Source: Bradyrhizobium sp. JYMT SZCCT0428
GTDB taxonomy: Bacteria; Pseudomonadota; Alphaproteobacteria; Rhizobiales; Xanthobacteraceae
Direction: 5' to 3'
Assembly: GCF_018131075.1 (NCBI RefSeq)
Contig: NZ_JAFCLS010000042.1
Coordinates: 1-64,000 of the forward strand
DNA length: 64,000 bases
In this document: positions 42,090 through 50,243 of the stretch, piece by piece
How the letters are laid out: each line of letters starts with the position of its first letter
Numbering within the stretch: position 1 is the stretch's first letter
Made by a program: the position numbers and the translations under genes
Notes under the pieces: generated by a model
What the model was told of the DNA's origin: nothing
The model's database searches: none
What the model saw: the letters and a program-made list of their open reading frames with translations, nothing else

Positions 42090-43132
42090 CCCCTGTACGC
42101 CCGCACCCGCTTGATCATCTGCTCGACATGCGCGATCGGGGTTTCCGGCTGGATGCCGTGGCCGAGATTGAAGATCAGCCGGCCGCTGGCGTAATTCGCC
42201 AGCACGTCGTCGACCGCACGATCGAGCGCCGCACCGCCGGCGATCAGCGCCAGCGGATCGAGATTGCCCTGCACGGCGACGCGGTTCTGCACGCGCTCGC
42301 GGATCAATGACGGCTCGGCCGCCCAGTCGATGCTGACGGCATTGACGGCGGTCGCCTCGACGTAAGCCGGCAGCATTGCACCTGCGCCGCGCGGAAAGCC
42401 GATGATCCTGGCGTCGGGCACTTGCGCCCGCACGCCCGCGACGATGCGTTTGGCCGGCTCGATCGACCAGCGCCGGAATTCGCGCGGCGGCAGCACGCCG
42501 GCCCAGGTGTCGAAGATCTGCAGCACGTCGGCGCCGGCCTTGAGCTGGCCGAGCAGATACTGGATCGAATTCTCGACCAGCACGTCGATGATCTTCGAAA
42601 ACGCCTCGGGATGGCGATAGGCCATCATCCGGGCCGGCGCCTGGTCCGGCGTGCCCTGGCCCGCGACCATGTAGGTCGCCACCGTCCACGGCGCGCCGCA
42701 GAAGCCGATCAGCGCGATGTTGGGATCGAGCTCGCGGCGAACGCGGCGCAGCGCTTCATACACCGGTTCGAGTTTGCCGAAGTCGGCCTGCGTGGCTAGG
42801 CCCGTCACCTGCTCCGGCGTATCCATGGGGTCGAGCCGCGGGCCTTCGCCGGCCTCGAAGCGTACGGAACGGCCGAGCGCGTAGGGGATGACGAGAATGT
42901 CGGAAAAGATGATCGCGGCATCGAAGTTGAAACGGCGGATCGGCTGCAGCGTCACCTCGGCGGCGTATTCCGGCGTGAAGCACAGATCGAGAAAGCCGCC
43001 CGCCTTGGCGCGCAGTTCGCGATACTCGGGCAGATAACGCCCGGCCTGCCGCATCATCCAGACCGGCGGCACCGGCTGACGGTGGCCGGACAACACGTCG
43101 AGAAACGGCTTCTGGGATATCTGGGTCAACAA
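42086..43132 (-). CDS. hemE: Uroporphyrinogen decarboxylase HemE
   Basis: HemE removes the four acetate carboxyls of uroporphyrinogen III to give coproporphyrinogen III in haem and chlorophyll synthesis. The 348-aa protein has the signature PVPPVWMMRQAGRYLPEYRE near the N-terminus, the catalytic Asp in FSDILVIPYALG, FCGAPWTVATYM, and the GFPRGAG and NLGHGIQPETP segments. The start is not ATG: tandem TTG codons at 43132/43129 follow AGGAA, while longer forms run into unrelated sequence. Downstream it overlaps the GMC gene convergently; upstream is a divergent stress-type gene. Confidence 0.95.
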   Translation of the reverse strand: MLTQISQKPFLDVLSGHRQPVPPVWMMRQAGRYLPEYRELRAKAGGFLDLCFTPEYAAEVTLQPIRRFNFDAAIIFSDILVIPYALGRSVRFEAGEGPRLDPMDTPEQVTGLATQADFGKLEPVYEALRRVRRELDPNIALIGFCGAPWTVATYMVAGQGTPDQAPARMMAYRHPEAFSKIIDVLVENSIQYLLGQLKAGADVLQIFDTWAGVLPPREFRRWSIEPAKRIVAGVRAQVPDARIIGFPRGAGAMLPAYVEATAVNAVSIDWAAEPSLIRERVQNRVAVQGNLDPLALIAGGAALDRAVDDVLANYASGRLIFNLGHGIQPETPIAHVEQMIKRVRAYRG

Positions 43133-43206
43133 AAGGTTCCTGCGTGAAAGGCTGATATTTGATGCCTCTGATAACAGCAGGTTCCAGCTTGGCCAAGGCG
43201 AGATAT

Positions 43207-43231
43207 GGAACAGGCGCAGATCGGGGACGTT
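43207..43231 (+). promoter_or_regulatory. EcfG (general stress sigma) promoter
   Basis: GGAAC (43207-43211) and CGTT (43228-43231) are separated by 16 bases, the alphaproteobacterial EcfG consensus. It lies 23 bases upstream of the start codon of the small protein at 43254. Confidence 0.75.
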
Positions 43232-43253
43232 ATCTCGGCAATGGAGGAACCAC

Positions 43254-43475
43254 ATGGCTGAGAAATTCAATCCCGCGGCGCATGACAAGCACGCCGATGA
43301 CCCCCGTGACGCGCTGTTGGCCGATCGGGAAATGCACGAAAAACTCGATGCGGGGCTGGAGGGCAGTTTTCCGGCCTCAGATCCCGCCAGCGCCGCGCAA
43401 CCGGCGCCGTCGAAACATGACGGCGATCGCGCCAACGTAACGCTGTGGGACAAGGTGCTCGCGGTTTTCCGCTAG
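43254..43475 (+). CDS. Small acidic hydrophilic protein, likely stress-induced
   Basis: The 73-aa protein begins MAEKFNPAAHDKHADDPRDA and contains the EGSFPASDPAS block seen, to my recollection, in short rhizobial proteins. It is highly charged with no membrane segment and is probably disordered. GGAGG precedes the ATG. An EcfG promoter stands just upstream, so it should belong to the general stress response. It is divergent from hemE and followed by a 44-aa membrane protein 21 bp downstream. Function unknown. Confidence 0.72.
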   Translation: MAEKFNPAAHDKHADDPRDALLADREMHEKLDAGLEGSFPASDPASAAQPAPSKHDGDRANVTLWDKVLAVFR

Positions 43476-43496
43476 CACTTACTGGCGGGTGATGTG

Positions 43497-43631
43497 ATGA
43501 AGCCTGAATTCAACCACGCCGCCAACAACTCGCCGCGTAGCGGCAGTTCGAAGAAAGTCGCGCCTGTGGTCTGGGCCGTGATCGTGGCTGCTATGATCGC
43601 GCTCGCGATCTGGTTTGGCATACGCGCGTAG
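43497..43631 (+). CDS. 44-aa single-pass membrane protein
   Basis: This short gene encodes a polar N-terminus (MKPEFNHAANNSPRSGSSKK) and one membrane helix (VAPVVWAVIVAAMIALAIWF) with a short GIRA tail. It follows the EcfG-controlled 73-aa gene by 21 bp, probably in the same message. GGCGGGTG lies a little upstream as a possible ribosome site. It is too short for routine gene finders and has no known family. Confidence 0.55.
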   Translation: MKPEFNHAANNSPRSGSSKKVAPVVWAVIVAAMIALAIWFGIRA

Positions 43632-43723
43632 TGCAATTGCAGCGCGCGTGATTGCCCCGGAACAATTCATATCACCGCGAATTGCTCCCAGATAACACAG
43701 AGATTCACAGAGAGGAACATGTG

Positions 43724-43981
43724 ATGATCAAGCATCTTGTCATGGCTGCCGTCGCGGTAGCCGGAATTTCCTTCGTTCAGCCGGTGAGTGCGCAAGACGT
43801 GGGCGTCGGCGTTGGACCGGCGGGCGTTGGCGTCACCGTCGGCCGCGCCGACCGTGACCGCTATCGCGACCGCGAAGTGATCCGTGAGCGTGAGTACCGT
43901 GATCGCGATGAGACCGTCGTGATCAAGCGCAAGCGCGATTACGATCCTGACCGCAAGGTCATCATCGAGCGCGAGCGCTAG
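43724..43981 (+). CDS. Small secreted Arg/Asp-rich protein
   Basis: The 85-aa product has a signal peptide (MIKHLVMAAVAVAGISFVQPVSAQ), a Gly/Val segment (GVGVGPAGVGVTVG) and a striking tail of alternating Arg, Asp and Glu (DRDRYRDREVIREREYRDRD) with KRKRDYDPDR near the end. AGAGGAA precedes the start. A GGAAC at 43659 with a poor second half is at most a weak EcfG site. It resembles small periplasmic proteins of Rhizobiales of unknown function. A bidirectional terminator follows. Confidence 0.7.
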   Translation: MIKHLVMAAVAVAGISFVQPVSAQDVGVGVGPAGVGVTVGRADRDRYRDREVIREREYRDRDETVVIKRKRDYDPDRKVIIERER

Positions 43982-44009
43982 TAGAGCGTTTTAGCGTTGA
44001 GTTTGGTGG

Positions 44010-44034
44010 AACGGCCTCCCTGGTGGGGGCCGTT
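44010..44034. terminator. Intrinsic terminator between convergent genes
   Basis: AACGGCC (44010-44016) pairs with GGCCGTT (44028-44034), with further pairs inside, followed by TCCC. It lies between the gene ending at 43981 and slyX ending at 44048 and could serve both. Confidence 0.6.
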
Positions 44035-44047
44035 TCCCGTTGTCGCC

Positions 44048-44263
44048 TCAATAATGCGGCGGCCGTTCGTTGACCGGACCGGTGATATTGCTTTCGGCAT
44101 CCTGCAGCCGATCCTTCAGCTCCGCGAGCTGGCGCGTCAGGGCGTCGATCTGCTTCCACTGCTCGGTGATGGTCTGGTTCAGCGTCTCGATGGTTACGTC
44201 CTGAAACGTCAGCCGCATTTCCAGTGCGTCGATGCGCTCGCCGAGCGCGTTGGTGTCACTCAT
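44048..44263 (-). CDS. slyX: SlyX family protein
   Basis: The 71-aa protein is a predicted coiled coil: LGERIDALEMRLTFQDVTIE, then LNQTITEQWKQIDALTRQLAELKDRL, ending in the typical SlyX tail ERPPHY. The function of SlyX is not known. ATG at 44263 overlaps the end of the trhO gene by eight bases (ATGAGTGA), so translation is probably coupled; a GTG at 44272 is the alternative start. Confidence 0.88.
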   Translation of the reverse strand: MSDTNALGERIDALEMRLTFQDVTIETLNQTITEQWKQIDALTRQLAELKDRLQDAESNITGPVNERPPHY

Positions 44264-45008
44264 GGGAGCCACCGTTGGTTTGCCGCTCCTCCAGGCCGTG
44301 GCCCAGCGCTACGCGCTCGTCGAACACGAAGCATTCGCCGCGCCAGCGGCTTTGTTCTTTCGGCACGCCGTCCAGATAACGCAGGATGCCGCCTTTGAGG
44401 TGATAGACTTCGTTAAATCCATGCGCCAGCAAATAGGCGCTGGCCTTTTCGCAGCGAATGCCGCCGGTGCAGAACATCGCGATCTTGCGGTGCTTGGCCG
44501 GATCGAGCTGCCGCGCGGCAAAATCCTTGAACTGCCCAAAACTCCTGATGCCGGGATCGACCGCGCCTTCGAACGTCCCCATCGCGACCTCGAAGGCGTT
44601 GCGGGTGTCGATCACGAGCGTATCCGGCGCTGATATCAGCGCGTTCCAGTCGGCCGGCTCCACATAGGTGCCGACCTGCCGGGTCGGGTCGGCAATTGCG
44701 TCGCCCAGTGTTACGATTTCCTTCTTGAGCCGGATCTTCAGCCGCGCAAACGGCATCGCGGCGGCCTGCGAGAATTTGAGTTCGAGGTTGTCGAGCCGGC
44801 CGCCGAACAGGGCGCCGGTCTGCAACGCCTCGGCCAGGGCGTCGATCGCTATGGCGTCTCCGGCCAACGTCCCATTGATGCCTTCATGCGCCAGCAGCAC
44901 GCTGCCTTTCAGCCCGAGGCCCGCGCAGAACGCGCGCAAGGGCTCGCGCAGCTCCCGGAAATCCGGCAGCGCAGCGAATTGGTAGAAGGCGGCGACCTTG
45001 AGGGGCAT
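44256..45008 (-). CDS. trhO: tRNA uridine(34) hydroxylase / rhodanese-family TrhO
   Basis: The 250-aa protein has the N-terminal acylphosphatase-like domain (KVAAFYQFAALPDFRELREPL, GLKGSVLLAHEGINGT) and a C-terminal rhodanese domain with active-site loop CTGGIRCEKAS. This is the YceA/TrhO arrangement, which hydroxylates U34 of tRNA on the route to cmo5U/mo5U modification. The catalytic Cys is present. The ATG at 45008 gives the canonical start. It overlaps slyX by eight bases. The region upstream is shared with the gamma-glutamyltransferase gene. Confidence 0.92.
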   Translation of the reverse strand: MPLKVAAFYQFAALPDFRELREPLRAFCAGLGLKGSVLLAHEGINGTLAGDAIAIDALAEALQTGALFGGRLDNLELKFSQAAAMPFARLKIRLKKEIVTLGDAIADPTRQVGTYVEPADWNALISAPDTLVIDTRNAFEVAMGTFEGAVDPGIRSFGQFKDFAARQLDPAKHRKIAMFCTGGIRCEKASAYLLAHGFNEVYHLKGGILRYLDGVPKEQSRWRGECFVFDERVALGHGLEERQTNGGSHE

Positions 45009-45211
45009 GGCGACCGTTTATCAGGCGGGCAGGGGAGGGGAAACCCTGCAAAATCAGCCGCCAGCCCCTGCGTTTGCCGGCCTGCCCTCGTGGCCAAATC
45101 TCTGGCATACCAGCCATTGCCCTGCCCGGGATGAATATGCCAAGAACCCACACTTAGCCCGCGCCTGACCCCGGCGTGGCCAAAGAAAACGCTGAAAAGA
45201 AAGCTTTCCTG

Positions 45212-46798
45212 ATGAGGAATTTCCATTTCGCCGGCCGCTCGACGGTCCATGCCCAGAACGCGATGGTGGCGACCTCGCATCCCGCCGCGGCGCTGGTGGC
45301 GGTCGACGTGATGCGCGCCGGCGGCACCGCCGCGGACGCCGCGGTCGCAGCCTGCGCACTGCTCGGCGTCATCGAGCCGCAATCGACCGGCATCGGCGGC
45401 GATTGTTTCGCGCTGATCCAGCCCAAGGGCGAAGGCAAGATTGTCGCCTATAACGGCTCCGGCCGCGCGCCGATGGCGGCAAACGCCGAATGGTATCTCG
45501 AGCGCAAGATCAACTCGGTGCCGCTGACCTCGGCGCACGCCGTCAGCATTCCAGGCAGCATCGACGCCTGGGATACGATCCTGCGCGATCACGGCAAGAT
45601 GGGGCTCGATACCCTGCTGCAGCCCGCGATCAAGGCCGCCGAAGAAGGCTACATCGTCGCCCCGCGCATCGCCTTCGACTGGAAGAACGGTTTCGAGAAA
45701 CTCAAGAACGGCACCAACACCGAGCGCTATCTGCTGCCGCACGGCAAGCCGGCCGCCGCCGGCGATGTGATCCACCAGCCGGAACTCGGCAAGACGCTGC
45801 GCGCGATCGCCAAGAACGGCCGCGACGCGTTCTATACCGGCGAGATCGCCGCCGACATGGTCGATACCCTGCGCGGCATCGGCGGTCTGCACACGCTGGA
45901 GGATTTCGCAGCCCACTCGACCGAGACGACCTCGCCGATCGGCACCATCTATAAGGGCCACGACGTCTGGCAGTGCCCGCCGAACGGCCCGGGCATCACC
46001 ATGCTTGTCATGCTCAACATCCTCTCCCGCTTCGACCTGACGAAATATCCCGCGCTGAGCGTCGAGCGTTTTCATCTCGAGGCCGAGGCCGCGCGCATCG
46101 CCTACATGATGCGCGAGCAGTACATCGGCGACCCCGCGCAGGTTCACGTCGATGTCGCCGGCATCCTCGCCAAGGAGTTCGCCGAAGAGCACATCAGCAA
46201 GATCCGGATGGACGGACTGCTCGACCTGCCGAACGTCGCGCCGCCGATGAATCCATCCACCGTCTACATCACCGTGGTCGACAAGGACCGCAACGTCTGC
46301 TCGTTCATCAACTCGATCGCGCACTCGTTCGGCTCGGCGATCGTTTCCAACAACACCGGCGTGCTGCTGCAGAACCGCGCCGGCGGTTTCCGGATCCAGC
46401 CCGGCCATCCCAATTGCATCGCGCCGGGCAAGCGGCCGCTGCATACGATCATCCCGAGCCTGGTGACCAAAAACGGCCGCGCGCTGATGCCGTTCGGCGT
46501 GATGGGCGGGCAGTATCAGCCGGTGGGCCAGAGCCATGTGCTGACCAACATGCTCGACTATGGCTGCGACGTGCAGGAAGCGATCGATATGCCGCGCGGC
46601 CTGCATTACGAGGGCGTCTACCAGCTCGAGGACAGCGTGCCGGCTGACATCGTCGAGGGCCTGAAGAAGATCGGGCACAAGACCACCAGCGTGGTCGGCC
46701 CGCTCGGCGGCGGCCAGGCGATCTGGATCGACTGGGACAAGGGCACGCTGGCCGGCGGTTCCGATCCCCGCAAGGATGGTTGCGCGCTGGGATACTAA
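45212..46798 (+). CDS. Gamma-glutamyltransferase-family Ntn hydrolase
   Basis: The 528-aa proenzyme has QNAMVATSHPAAALVAVDVM, a STGIGGDCFAL segment and, at the autocleavage site, NPSTVYITVVD, where Thr would become the N-terminal nucleophile of the small subunit. A PFGVMGGQYQPVGQ block and a GLGGGQAI-like end match the family. There is no signal peptide, so it is probably cytoplasmic. That is unlike classical periplasmic GGT and closer to oxamate/allantoin-type amidohydrolases or acylases. The start is uncertain: ATG at 45212 or GTG at 45176. The next gene is a DAO-family oxidase. Confidence 0.85.
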   Translation: MRNFHFAGRSTVHAQNAMVATSHPAAALVAVDVMRAGGTAADAAVAACALLGVIEPQSTGIGGDCFALIQPKGEGKIVAYNGSGRAPMAANAEWYLERKINSVPLTSAHAVSIPGSIDAWDTILRDHGKMGLDTLLQPAIKAAEEGYIVAPRIAFDWKNGFEKLKNGTNTERYLLPHGKPAAAGDVIHQPELGKTLRAIAKNGRDAFYTGEIAADMVDTLRGIGGLHTLEDFAAHSTETTSPIGTIYKGHDVWQCPPNGPGITMLVMLNILSRFDLTKYPALSVERFHLEAEAARIAYMMREQYIGDPAQVHVDVAGILAKEFAEEHISKIRMDGLLDLPNVAPPMNPSTVYITVVDKDRNVCSFINSIAHSFGSAIVSNNTGVLLQNRAGGFRIQPGHPNCIAPGKRPLHTIIPSLVTKNGRALMPFGVMGGQYQPVGQSHVLTNMLDYGCDVQEAIDMPRGLHYEGVYQLEDSVPADIVEGLKKIGHKTTSVVGPLGGGQAIWIDWDKGTLAGGSDPRKDGCALGY

Positions 46799-46879
46799 AG
46801 CGATCGGGCAGGCTTGCTGCCCGCCGCTGTCTCTCACCTCATCGACCTCGGAACCAGTTCCCATCGCTTTCGTTAAGCG

Positions 46880-48178
46880 ATGGGCGCAGGCGTGCGCCGG
46901 TTTGTCCCCCGCGTCAGCCCCCTGAGGTCCGCCATCAGCGTTCTCGATACCGACGACACCGAACAGGCCGATCTGCGCGGCGGCCAATCACCGTGGTTTG
47001 CGGCGGCCGGACTTCCAGCGCGCCGTGAGGTGAGCGAGAATCTCAAATGCGATGCGCTGATCGTCGGCGCGGGGATCACGGGATCGCTGGTCGCCGAGCG
47101 CCTGACGCGCCAAGGGCTCGACGTCGTGATCGTCGATCGCGAGTTGCCGGGTCGCGGCAGCACCGCCGCCAGCACTTCGATGCTGCTGTGGGAAATCGAC
47201 CGCTCGCTGACGGAGCTGACGGAGGCTTATGGTTTCGAGCGCGCCTCGCGCGCCTATCGCGCCAGCCTGAACGCGGTCACCGGCCTGAGATCGCTGGTAG
47301 CACAGCTCGGCATTGCCTGCGACCTGCATGACAGGGAGTCGCTTTATTTGGCGGCCGGTGACACCGGCGGTGAGTTGATCGAAGAGCATCGTTTGCGCCA
47401 GCGCGCCGCTCTGCCCGGCGATTATCTCGACCATGCCAGGCTGCTGGAAATTTATGGAATTGCGCGGGCCGGCGCGATCGTATCAAAGGGCGCCGCCGAT
47501 GCCGATCCGATGCAACTGGCGCGCGGGCTTCTCAAGGCGTCTGTTGCGCGGGGCGCCCGTTCGTTTGAAGGCGATGCCGTGGCGTTCGATCCTGGGGGAC
47601 GTTCGGTCGGTGTCGCCATGGCCAATGGCCGTGAGATCGAGGCGCGTTCGGTGATACTCGCGACCGGCTATACGATGCCGGATATCGTCAATTCGACGGT
47701 GCATGCGGTGTCATCGAGCTGGGCGATTGCGACCACGCCGCAGCCGCAGAACATCTGGAAAGACGCCGCGCTGATCTGGGAGAACAGCAAGGATTATCAT
47801 TATGCGCGCACGACGCGGGCAGGGCGGATCATCATCGGCGGCGAGGACAGTGACGATGTGATCGAGCCGGAGGCGCGCGACCGCCTGATCCCCGAGAAGT
47901 CCAGGATTCTCGCACAAAAACTTGCGGCGCTATGGCCGATCGCAAACACCGAAATCGAATTCCGCTGGTCCGGCACGTTCGACACCACGCACGACGGGCT
48001 GCCGCTGATCGGCCCGGTGCCCGGACACAAGGGCGTCTTTGCGGCGTACGGCTATGGCGGCAACGGGATCACGTTCAGCTATCTCGCCGCGCAGATGATC
48101 GGCGATTTGATTGCCGGCGCGAGTTCGCCCTTGCTGCGCGATTTCGCGCTGGACCGGGATGGTGGATCGATCGGTTGA
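46880..48178 (+). CDS. FAD-dependent oxidoreductase (DAO family, gamma-glutamylputrescine-oxidase-like)
   Basis: The 432-aa flavoprotein has the Rossmann motif IVGAGITGS (about 61-69), the DAO-type substrate domain and a C-terminal PVPGHKGVFAAYGYGGNGIT segment common in PuuB-like oxidases. The N-terminal part includes SPWFAAAGLPARREV, seen in amine-oxidising members. It lies 81 bp after the gamma-glutamyltransferase-like gene, on the same strand. The pair could act on gamma-glutamylated amines or on amino acids, but no other Puu-pathway genes are present, so the substrate is open. Confidence 0.85.
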   Translation: MGAGVRRFVPRVSPLRSAISVLDTDDTEQADLRGGQSPWFAAAGLPARREVSENLKCDALIVGAGITGSLVAERLTRQGLDVVIVDRELPGRGSTAASTSMLLWEIDRSLTELTEAYGFERASRAYRASLNAVTGLRSLVAQLGIACDLHDRESLYLAAGDTGGELIEEHRLRQRAALPGDYLDHARLLEIYGIARAGAIVSKGAADADPMQLARGLLKASVARGARSFEGDAVAFDPGGRSVGVAMANGREIEARSVILATGYTMPDIVNSTVHAVSSSWAIATTPQPQNIWKDAALIWENSKDYHYARTTRAGRIIIGGEDSDDVIEPEARDRLIPEKSRILAQKLAALWPIANTEIEFRWSGTFDTTHDGLPLIGPVPGHKGVFAAYGYGGNGITFSYLAAQMIGDLIAGASSPLLRDFALDRDGGSIG

Positions 48179-48191
48179 CGGTTGCACTATT

Positions 48192-48216
48192 GGAACCTGG
48201 CTCATCGCCACGCGTT
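48192..48216 (+). promoter_or_regulatory. EcfG (general stress sigma) promoter
   Basis: GGAAC (48192-48196) and CGTT (48213-48216) are separated by exactly 16 bases. The start codon of the 28-aa gene lies 32 bases further on. Confidence 0.75.
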
Positions 48217-48247
48217 GTCCATGCAGTCATCAATCATGGAGGCTGAC

Positions 48248-48334
48248 ATGGGTTTCGGAAAAGGCGCGCTTCTCTGGTTAATCGGTATTCCGCTTCCGAT
48301 CATTTTGCTTCTTGCACTATTCATGAACCGCTAG
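48248..48334 (+). CDS. 28-aa hydrophobic protein
   Basis: This tiny gene has GGAGG five bases before its ATG and an EcfG promoter upstream. The peptide is almost one membrane helix, with LLWLIGIPLPIILLLALF flanked by MGFGKGA and MNR. It shares the LxWLxGIPxPxIILxL core with the 22-aa protein at 50068. Two independent short ORFs with this core, each with a good ribosome site and both in the stress region, argue for a real family. Its role is unknown. Confidence 0.68.
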   Translation: MGFGKGALLWLIGIPLPIILLLALFMNR

Positions 48335-48508
48335 GTGTTGAGCGTCCGGAGCCCCCAACGGACAATTCCGCAGTGAGGCTCCGGATGCACCTCATTCACC
48401 TTGTGGCGCTGTCGAAATGATCCAGGACTTCGCTCCGTGGATCGGAGCCAGCGCCGCTGCCGGCGCGTCGCGCTGGGCGGTCAGGCATTGAAGGAGCAGA
48501 TTTCGTCG

Positions 48509-48988
48509 ATGGCCGGCCAAAACACCTATCCGCAGGATAACAGATCCGTGGAGCATCACGGCGGTTTCAGCCGCTTCTTCGGTGATCTCGCGAACAAGAC
48601 GTCGCTGGCGGCTGGCCGCGCCTCCGCGTTCATGGTCGCGGCGGGAGTCGTTTTGGTTTGGGCGATCACGGGGCCGTTGTTTCAATATTCGGACACCTGG
48701 CAACTCGTCATCAATACAGGCACGACGATCGTCACCTTCCTGATGGTGTTTCTGATCCAGAACTCCCAGAACCGCGACAGCGCGGCCATTCAGGTCAAGC
48801 TGGACGAACTCATTCGCGTCAGCACCGCGCAGAATTCCTTTGTCGGAATAGAACATCTCACCGATGACGAACTCGAGGAAATCCGAGACAGATGCGAGCG
48901 GCGCGCCGAAGCTGAAAAGGCCGGCGAAGAGTCCGTGAAGAAGACAGGCAAGAAAGCCAAAGAGGCTGCGGATCGCGCGGTAGGCTAG
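48509..48988 (+). CDS. Low-affinity iron permease-family membrane protein
   Basis: The 159-aa protein has a polar start (MAGQNTYPQDNRSVEHHGG), two membrane helices (AFMVAAGVVLVWAITGPLF and LVINTGTTIVTFLMVFLIQ) and the conserved NSQNRDSAAIQVKLDELIRV motif, followed by a Lys/Glu-rich tail. This is the PF04120-type short bacterial protein named after the yeast Fet4 permease. Iron transport is not proven for the bacterial members. A paralogue lies at 52388, after katE. AAGGAG sits 12 bases upstream of the ATG. Confidence 0.82.
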   Translation: MAGQNTYPQDNRSVEHHGGFSRFFGDLANKTSLAAGRASAFMVAAGVVLVWAITGPLFQYSDTWQLVINTGTTIVTFLMVFLIQNSQNRDSAAIQVKLDELIRVSTAQNSFVGIEHLTDDELEEIRDRCERRAEAEKAGEESVKKTGKKAKEAADRAVG

Positions 48989-49023
48989 GCCGACCCATCG
49001 TCGCACAGAGACAATAGCGATCA

Positions 49024-49050
49024 CGCGCCCTCGGAAAAACCGAGGGCGTG
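49024..49050. terminator. Intrinsic hairpin after the iron-permease-like gene
   Basis: GCCCTCGG (49027-49034) and CCGAGGGC (49040-49047) pair perfectly around an AAAAA loop, with two or three further pairs at the base. There is no run of T, so termination is probable rather than certain. Confidence 0.6.
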
Positions 49051-49110
49051 CTCGTTGTCGTGTTCAGTCGGTGCTTCCGATGCTTCTCGGCAAGAAGAAG
49101 GCAATGCTTC

Positions 49111-49135
49111 GGAACCAAAGTTCTCACAGCACATT
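49111..49135 (+). promoter_or_regulatory. EcfG-like promoter upstream of the PhnA-like gene
   Basis: GGAAC (49111-49115) is followed after 16 bases by CATT (49132-49135), one mismatch from the CGTT consensus. It lies 65 bases before the next start codon. Confidence 0.5.
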
Positions 49136-49199
49136 GGTGCGGCATCTGAACAACAATGCGGCACTTGAAATTTCTGCCGTCAGCTTGGAGCGCACTATT

Positions 49200-50042
49200 A
49201 TGGATGCAGTCGTTATTCAACCGGGAGTCGATACGGTCGAGCCGTCCGTCTCCGGCGTTTCATGGCCCGCGGTTGCCGCTGGCGCCGTCGTCAGTTGTGC
49301 GCTCACGCTGGTATTGCTGGCGTTCGGCATCGGTCTTGGTCTCTCCGTCGTGTCGCCCTGGAGCGGCTCGGGCGTGTCGGCAACGACCTTCAAAATCGGA
49401 ACGGGCCTTTATCTCATCGTCATTGCGATGCTCGCTTCCTCGATCGGCGGCTATATCGCCGGTCGGCTGCGGACGCGATGGACCGGCGTTCACACCGACG
49501 AGGTCTATTTTCGTGACACCGCTCATGGCTTTATCGCCTGGGCTTTCGCTTCCGTGCTCGGCGCGATCCTTCTGGCATCGCCAGCGAGCAGCTTGATTGG
49601 CGGCGCGGCGTCCGGCGTAAGCCAGGCGGCGACGACTGCGGCGAGCCAGTCCGGCCCGATGGACGGTTACGTCGACACGCTGCTGCGTGCGGACACGCCG
49701 GCGCCGGCCAGCACCGGCAATACGCAGGACCCGCGCGGTGAAATGACCCGCTTGTTCACCTCAAGCTTCCGCAACGGCGGTGAACTGAAAGCGCCCGACA
49801 AGACTTACGTTTCGAAGGTCGTTGCTGCGCGAACCGGTCTGAGCCAGGCCGATGCCGAAAAGCGCGTCAATGATGTCGTCACGCAGATCAAGGCAGATGC
49901 TGATGCGGCCCGCAAGGCCACCGCGCAACTCGCGTTCTGGCTCGTGGCGTCACTTCTGATCGGCGCGTTCTGCGCAAGCCTTGCTGCGACCGAAGGCGGT
50001 GCCCTTCGCGACGGTACATGGCGACGCGCGGCTCACCGCTAA
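49200..50042 (+). CDS. PhnA-like integral membrane protein, function unknown
   Basis: The 280-aa protein has three or four membrane helices: AAGAVVSCALTLVLLAFGIGL, FKIGTGLYLIVIAMLASSIG, FIAWAFASVLGAILLAS, and a last one, QLAFWLVASLLIGAFCASLA, near the end. A polar loop with APDKTYVSKVVAARTGLSQ and DAEKRVNDVV lies between. Rhizobial proteins of this type are labelled PhnA-like in databases, without any known link to phosphonate use. The EcfG-like promoter and its neighbours suggest an envelope stress role. The ATG at 49200 is preferred over upstream options. Confidence 0.7.
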   Translation: MDAVVIQPGVDTVEPSVSGVSWPAVAAGAVVSCALTLVLLAFGIGLGLSVVSPWSGSGVSATTFKIGTGLYLIVIAMLASSIGGYIAGRLRTRWTGVHTDEVYFRDTAHGFIAWAFASVLGAILLASPASSLIGGAASGVSQAATTAASQSGPMDGYVDTLLRADTPAPASTGNTQDPRGEMTRLFTSSFRNGGELKAPDKTYVSKVVAARTGLSQADAEKRVNDVVTQIKADADAARKATAQLAFWLVASLLIGAFCASLAATEGGALRDGTWRRAAHR

Positions 50043-50067
50043 CTCTGCAACATGAAAGGAACGTCCC

Positions 50068-50136
50068 ATGCCCATTTTTCTTTGGCTCGTCGGAATTCCG
50101 ATTCCGCTGATCATCCTGATCCTGCTGCTGCGATAG
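50068..50136 (+). CDS. 22-aa hydrophobic protein, related to the one at 48248
   Basis: The peptide is MPIFLWLVGIPIPLIILILL plus Leu-Arg, essentially a single membrane helix. AAGGA lies seven bases before the ATG, and the gene begins 25 bp after the PhnA-like gene, so it is probably in the same message. A strong terminator follows. The shared LWL-GIP-P-IIL core with the 28-aa protein makes a chance ORF unlikely. Confidence 0.65.
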   Translation: MPIFLWLVGIPIPLIILILLLR

Positions 50137-50155
50137 GCAGTTGAAACCAGAGCTG

Positions 50156-50183
50156 AAAATCCCCCGCGGTCGCGGGGGATTTT
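50156..50183. terminator. Strong bidirectional-type intrinsic terminator
   Basis: AAAATCCCCCGCG (50156-50168) and CGCGGGGGATTTT (50171-50183) are perfect inverted repeats. They give a GC-rich stem flanked by A and T runs, just after the 22-aa gene and before katE. It closes the upstream unit. Confidence 0.85.
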
Positions 50184-50243
50184 GCCTTCTCGTCATTTCG
50201 ATGGACCGACGCTTGGTGCCATTGTTTCTAACCAGGAAAATTC

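Noticed and set aside
43659..43683. GGAAC upstream of the secreted 85-aa protein as an EcfG promoter
   Set aside because: The second element reads AATT, matching only two of four bases, so it is left as a weak possibility.
44909..46987. 692-codon frame antisense to the gamma-glutamyltransferase gene
   Set aside because: Same reason: a mirror of a strongly biased gene, with no ribosome site or domain.
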